This document shows, in pieces, positions 14,737 through 17,900 of a DNA stretch of 17,900 nt. Both the position numbers and the translations under genes were made by a program. The notes beneath the pieces are model-generated. The model saw nothing but the letters and a program-made list of their open reading frames with translations, had not been told where the DNA came from and ran no database searches. How positions within the stretch are numbered: the first letter of the stretch is position 1; the number at the start of each line of letters is the position of its first letter. The DNA is from JBPOIS01 sp052034295 (lineage in GTDB: Bacteria > Pseudomonadota > Gammaproteobacteria > Pseudomonadales > Moraxellaceae): contig JBPOIS010000158.1 in NCBI GenBank assembly GCA_052034295.1, positions 1-17,900 of the forward strand, in the 5' to 3' direction.

Positions 14737-14777
14737 TTTGCTTCGCCACAGCGCCGCAGGCGCCAGTGCCAAGCAAA
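14737..14777 (+). repeat. Imperfect hairpin between the two tRNA genes
   Basis: TTTGCTT (14737-14743) is the exact reverse complement of AAGCAAA (14771-14777). Inside it, CAC/GTG and GCGCC/GGCGC (14751-14755 with 14759-14763) also pair. It starts three bases after the tRNA-Leu CCA. It lacks a following T run, so it may be a trailer stem for tRNA 3' processing or a weak end of the tpiA-secG-tRNA transcript. Confidence 0.45.
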
Positions 14778-14792
14778 TGCGTAAAAGGCAGG

Positions 14793-14821
14793 TTGACAAG
14801 GGGTTGGACAGTCCCTATAAT
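14793..14821 (+). promoter_or_regulatory. Consensus sigma-70 promoter of initiator tRNA
   Basis: TTGACA (14793-14798) and TATAAT (14816-14821) are both perfect consensus hexamers with the ideal 17-base spacer. The -10 ends 14 bases before the mature tRNA. The following CGGTGTCC is GC-rich, like the discriminator of stable-RNA promoters under stringent (ppGpp) control; that regulation is inference from the pattern. Confidence 0.9.
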
Positions 14822-14835
14822 CGGTGTCCTGTTGA

Positions 14836-14912
<77 letters not shown>

Positions 14913-14924
14913 CATTCCAAAGAG

Positions 14925-14946
14925 CCCACAGTCTGTGGGTTTTTTT
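14925..14946 (+). terminator. Rho-independent terminator after tRNA-fMet
   Basis: CCCACA (14925-14930), loop GTC and TGTGGG (14934-14939) form a tight stem, followed by seven T (14940-14946). It begins 12 bases after the tRNA CCA. It should end most transcripts; read-through into rimP-nusA-infB is possible, as in the E. coli metY operon. Confidence 0.85.
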
Positions 14947-14978
14947 CTACCTGGGCCTGAGGGCCGGGGTTTGAAATG

Positions 14979-15000
14979 ATGGGCCATAGTGCCCATTTTT
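14979..15000 (+). terminator. Second, weaker terminator-like hairpin
   Basis: ATGGGC (14979-14984) pairs with GCCCAT (14991-14996) around a six-base loop, and T continues to 15000. It sits 32 bases downstream of the stronger terminator, so the two may act in tandem before the rimP leader. Confidence 0.5.
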
Positions 15001-15059
15001 CATTTTCGTGGTTCGCCCGGTGCTCCGGTGCATTGTTTCCTGTCTCTGGCATTTTCGGG

Positions 15060-15080
15060 AAACCAGGCGAACACTGGTTT
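15060..15080 (+). promoter_or_regulatory. Hairpin in the rimP-nusA-infB leader
   Basis: AAACCAG (15060-15066) pairs with CTGGTTT (15074-15080) around a seven-base loop. It lies in a 133-base stretch before rimP where I see no convincing -35/-10 pair. In E. coli the corresponding leader is a target of NusA autocontrol; whether this stem has such a role is speculation. Confidence 0.35.
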
Positions 15081-15133
15081 GACCGTGCCGTGGGCGCCGT
15101 CTGGAGGCTGCCTGTGGTGATCCTGGAGGTCTG

Positions 15134-15631
15134 ATGAAACGCTCAGCCAAGACACAATCCCTGCATGAGCTGATTGAACCGGCGGTGGCTGCCTGTGGGG
15201 TGGTGCTGTGGGGGATTGAGTTTTTGCCCCAGGGCCGTCGTTCCCTGCTGCGGATCTACATTGATCAGCCGGCTGAGGTGGCACAGGCCGAGGGTGAAGA
15301 GGGTGGCCGGGGCATCGGGGTGGAGGACTGTGTGCGCGTGACCCACCAGGTCAGCGGTGTACTCGACGTACATGACCCGATCAGCGGTGAATATGCCCTC
15401 GAAGTTTCCTCGCCCGGCTGGGACCGGCCTTTTTTTGAACTGTCACAGATGGCGGCCTATGTGGACCAGCGGGTGGCCCTGCGGGTGATTTCTCCGGTCG
15501 CGGGAAGACGCAAGCTGGAAGGCACCCTGCAGGCGGTGACGGCAGAGGGACTGGTGCTGCTGCTGGACGGACAGCCGCAGCCCATAGAAGCGGACAACAT
15601 TGACAAGGCACACTTGGTTTATCAGGACTAA
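15134..15631 (+). CDS. rimP: Ribosome maturation factor RimP
   Basis: A 165-residue cytoplasmic factor for 30S subunit maturation. The N-terminal alpha/beta domain (about 8-85) contains GVVLWGIEFLPQGRRSLLRIYID. It is joined to the C-terminal Sm-like domain by the family signature LEVSSPGWDRPF (89-100). A Glu/Gly-rich insert at about 47-60 makes it slightly longer than the E. coli protein. GGAGG at 15125-15129 lies just before the ATG. First protein gene of rimP-nusA-infB; 50 bases separate it from nusA. Confidence 0.95.
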   Translation: MKRSAKTQSLHELIEPAVAACGVVLWGIEFLPQGRRSLLRIYIDQPAEVAQAEGEEGGRGIGVEDCVRVTHQVSGVLDVHDPISGEYALEVSSPGWDRPFFELSQMAAYVDQRVALRVISPVAGRRKLEGTLQAVTAEGLVLLLDGQPQPIEADNIDKAHLVYQD

Positions 15632-15681
15632 CGGGCCTTGGGGTTGAATTGGACTGAATTGATCTGGACTGGAAGATTCCT

Positions 15682-17160
15682 ATGAGTCGCGAAATTCTGA
15701 CCGTCATTGAAACTGTCAGCAACGAAAAGGGCGTCAGCCGTACCGCCATCCTGCAGGCGCTGGAGCAGGCGCTTGTGGCGGCCACCAAGAAAAAATTCTA
15801 CGAAGGCCAGGATGAAGTCCAGCTGCGGGTGACCATTGACCCCAAGACGGGCGAATACGACACCTTCCGGCAGTGGACGGTGGTGGCCGATGAAGACCAC
15901 GAAATGCCCGCCTGCCAGGATGCCATCAGCGATGTCGACACCAGCCAGTGGCAGATCGGCGATGTGCGTGAAGAGCAGATCGCCTCGATCGAGTTCAACC
16001 GGATTGCCGCCCAGATCGCCAAGCAGGTGATCGTGCAGAAAATCCGTGAAGCCGAGCGGGCCATGATTGCCGATGCCTACGCGTCACGGGTGGGCGAGCT
16101 GATCTACGGCGAAGTCAAAAAACAGGTCAAGGATGGTTTCATCATTGATCTGGGCGACAATGCCGAAGGTTACCTGTCCCGCGACGAAATGATCCCCAAG
16201 GAGCTGCTGCGGGTCAAACAGCGCATCAACACCATCCTGTATGCGGTCAATCGTGAAGGCCGGGGCGCGCAGCTGCTGCTGTCGCGTTCGCGTCCGGACA
16301 TGCTGGTGGCGCTGATGCGCAAGGAAGTTCCGGAAATCAGTGAAGAAATCATTGAGATCCGCAACGCCGTGCGCCTGCCCGGCATCCGCGCCAAGATCGC
16401 CGTCAAGACCAACGACCACCGCATCGATCCGGTCGGCGCCTGTATCGGCATGCGCGGTACCCGGATCCAGGCGGTGCAGCAGGAGCTGGGCGGTGAGCGC
16501 ATTGATGTGGTGGTGTGGTCGGATGACGATGCCCAGTACATCGCCAGCGCCCTGGAGCCCGCGGACGTGTCGTCGATCGTGCTCGACGAAGACGCCAAAA
16601 GCGCCGACATCATTTTTTCCACCAGTGACCAGCTGGCCCGCGCCATCGGCACCCAGGGGCAGAACGTGCGCCTGGCTTCGGAGCTGACCGGCTACAAGCT
16701 GAACATGCTGCTGCAGGATGAATACGAAGCCCGTCGCCAGTCTGAAGTGCAGCACGTGGTCGACACCTTCGTGGACCGGCTGAACATCGACGCGGACCTG
16801 GCCGAAGCCCTGATCGACATCGGCTTCACCACCCTCGAAGAAGTGGCCTATGTCCCGGCCGATGCCTTTGATGAGCTGGGTATGGAGCCTGAGCACGTCG
16901 AACTGCTGCAGGCCCGCGCCAAGGAAGCCGCGCTCGCGGATGCCCTGCGCCAGGAAGAAAGCAAACAGGATCCCGCCGCAGACCTGCTGGCCATGGACGG
17001 CATGAGCCGTGACCTGGCCTATGCACTGGCCGCACGGGGCATCATCACCGTGGATGATCTGGCAGAACAGGCCATCGACGATTTGCAAGACATTGAAAAC
17101 CTTGATGCCGAACTGGCAGGCCGCCTGATCATGAAGGCGCGTGAATCATGGTTTAACTAA
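15682..17160 (+). CDS. nusA: Transcription termination/antitermination protein NusA
   Basis: A 492-residue RNA polymerase-binding factor controlling pausing, termination and antitermination. Domains in order: N-terminal polymerase-binding domain (1-125); S1 domain (about 135-200, ASRVGELIYGEV...); KH1 with GMRG (256-259); KH2 with GTQG (323-326), followed by QNVRLASELTGYKL; and two acidic repeats (about 365-415 and 435-490). The acidic repeats are the gammaproteobacterial layout in which AR2 contacts the polymerase alpha C-terminal domain. The start fits: GGAAG a few bases before ATG, then MSREILTVIETVSNEKGVS. Length matches the E. coli protein closely. Confidence 0.98.
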   Translation: MSREILTVIETVSNEKGVSRTAILQALEQALVAATKKKFYEGQDEVQLRVTIDPKTGEYDTFRQWTVVADEDHEMPACQDAISDVDTSQWQIGDVREEQIASIEFNRIAAQIAKQVIVQKIREAERAMIADAYASRVGELIYGEVKKQVKDGFIIDLGDNAEGYLSRDEMIPKELLRVKQRINTILYAVNREGRGAQLLLSRSRPDMLVALMRKEVPEISEEIIEIRNAVRLPGIRAKIAVKTNDHRIDPVGACIGMRGTRIQAVQQELGGERIDVVVWSDDDAQYIASALEPADVSSIVLDEDAKSADIIFSTSDQLARAIGTQGQNVRLASELTGYKLNMLLQDEYEARRQSEVQHVVDTFVDRLNIDADLAEALIDIGFTTLEEVAYVPADAFDELGMEPEHVELLQARAKEAALADALRQEESKQDPAADLLAMDGMSRDLAYALAARGIITVDDLAEQAIDDLQDIENLDAELAGRLIMKARESWFN

Positions 17161-17184
17161 GGATCATTAAGGGGTTGCATGCGC

Positions 17185-17900
17185 ATGGCGGAAAAAACCG
17201 TAACCGAACTGGCCAAAACCGTTGACACTCCAGTGGAAAAACTGCTGGAGCAACTGGTCGAGGCCGGATTGCCGGCCCGTCAGGACCAGAGCCTGATCAG
17301 CGCCGAAGAGCAGGAAGTCCTGCTGGCCTACCTGCGCCGCAGTCATGGTGCGGCCCAGGCCACCGAACAAAAAATCACCCTGAAGCGCAAGACCACGTCC
17401 ACCGCCAGGGTCGCCAGCAGTACCGGCAAATCCAAGACCATCAACGTCGAAATCCGCAAGAAACAGACGTTTGTCAAACCCGATGCCGCCGAAGCCAAGG
17501 CCCGTCTGGAGGCCGAACTGAAGGCCCGTCAGGACGCCGACGCAGCAGCCCAGGAAAAAGCCCGCCAGCAGGCTGAAGCCCGCCAGCAGGCCGAAGCTCG
17601 CCAGCAGGCTACCCTGGCCGCCATGCGCCAGGCCAATCCGGGCAGCAGTGGCACCAGCAGTGGCCCCACTGCGGCTGTGGTGGTCAAGCGCAACGGCACC
17701 GCCCTGACCCCGGCGGCAGCCCCGGCACTCGCCCCGGTCAAGGCCAGCAAACCCGCCAAACCGGCCCGGCCGGCCCGGGTGGAAAGCCCTGAAGAGAAAA
17801 AGGCCCGCGAAGCCGAGGAAGCGCGCCTGAAGGCCGCTGAAGCCGAAGCGCGTCGCCAGGCCGCTGAGGAAGCCCAGCGCCGCACCCTGGAGCGCATGCG
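17185..17900 (+). CDS. infB: Translation initiation factor IF-2, N-terminal part
   Basis: The first 238 codons of IF-2, cut by the window edge. The N-terminal IF2_N domain (MAEKTVTELAKTVDTPVEKL, then EAGLPARQDQSLISAEEQEVLLAYL) and the second-domain motif KITLKRKT...KTINVEIRKKQTFVK are clear. A charged Ala/Glu/Arg/Lys-rich linker with tandem ARQQAE repeats follows. The GTPase domain lies beyond the window. I prefer ATG 17185 (AAGGGG ten bases upstream, family-like start); ATG 17179 would add MR with a four-base spacing. It starts 24 bases after nusA, in the same operon. IF-2 brings fMet-tRNA to the 30S subunit, and the initiator tRNA gene lies upstream of this operon. Confidence 0.96.
   Translation, partial: MAEKTVTELAKTVDTPVEKLLEQLVEAGLPARQDQSLISAEEQEVLLAYLRRSHGAAQATEQKITLKRKTTSTARVASSTGKSKTINVEIRKKQTFVKPDAAEAKARLEAELKARQDADAAAQEKARQQAEARQQAEARQQATLAAMRQANPGSSGTSSGPTAAVVVKRNGTALTPAAAPALAPVKASKPAKPARPARVESPEEKKAREAEEARLKAAEAEARRQAAEEAQRRTLERM
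17560..17610 (+). repeat. In-frame 18-base tandem repeat in infB
   Basis: Three near-identical units begin at 17560, 17578 and 17596, each encoding ARQQAE (the third ends ARQQAT). Units differ mainly at third codon positions. They lie in the flexible linker of IF-2, which varies in length between strains of many species. Confidence 0.75.

Noticed and set aside
16084..17088. A 334-residue minus-strand open frame
   Set aside because: It is antisense to nusA, whose S1, KH and acidic-repeat domains are clear.

Overview
The window reads as a GC-rich gammaproteobacterial chromosome segment, most likely Pseudomonadales and possibly Moraxellaceae-like. The basis is gene order: tpiA-secG-tRNA-Leu(GAG)-tRNA-fMet-rimP-nusA-infB together with a pilB-pilC-pilD-coaE cluster, plus strong G/C preference at third codon positions. 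The species is not determined. There is no sign of phage, plasmid, transposase, CRISPR or a defence island; nearly all of it is housekeeping sequence plus type IV pilus assembly.

Left part (1-4400): the last codons of an unidentified plus-strand gene; an Atm1-like ABC exporter on minus; pgsA (phosphatidylglycerophosphate synthase) on plus, divergent from the exporter; a 367-base non-coding stretch holding two diverged copies of an 84-base repeat; then a tightly packed minus-strand run of algH, ruvX and a small unrecognised membrane protein. Middle (4400-9070): recN on minus, divergent from ppnP on plus; after a good terminator come rlmB and an EamA/DMT permease, which overlap by four bases. 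The permease converges on coaE.

Pilus part (8451-13420, minus strand): a small secreted DUF4124-like protein, then pilB (assembly ATPase), pilC (platform protein), pilD (prepilin peptidase) and coaE (dephospho-CoA kinase), closely spaced or overlapping and probably one operon driven from a good sigma-70 promoter upstream of pilB. PilD would process pilins, PilB powers polymerisation and PilC couples the ATPase to the growing pilus. The major pilin and retraction ATPases are not in this window.

Right part (13490-17900, plus strand): tpiA (glycolysis), secG (Sec translocon), tRNA-Leu(GAG), then a consensus promoter driving initiator tRNA, two terminator-like hairpins, and the rimP-nusA-infB operon (ribosome maturation, transcription elongation/antitermination, translation initiation); infB runs off the end. 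I found no convincing new system. The items most worth a second look are the 84-base repeat pair, the U1-U72 mismatch of the initiator tRNA, the inverted repeat over the likely ppnP promoter, and the orphan membrane protein whose last codons lie inside a repeat copy.
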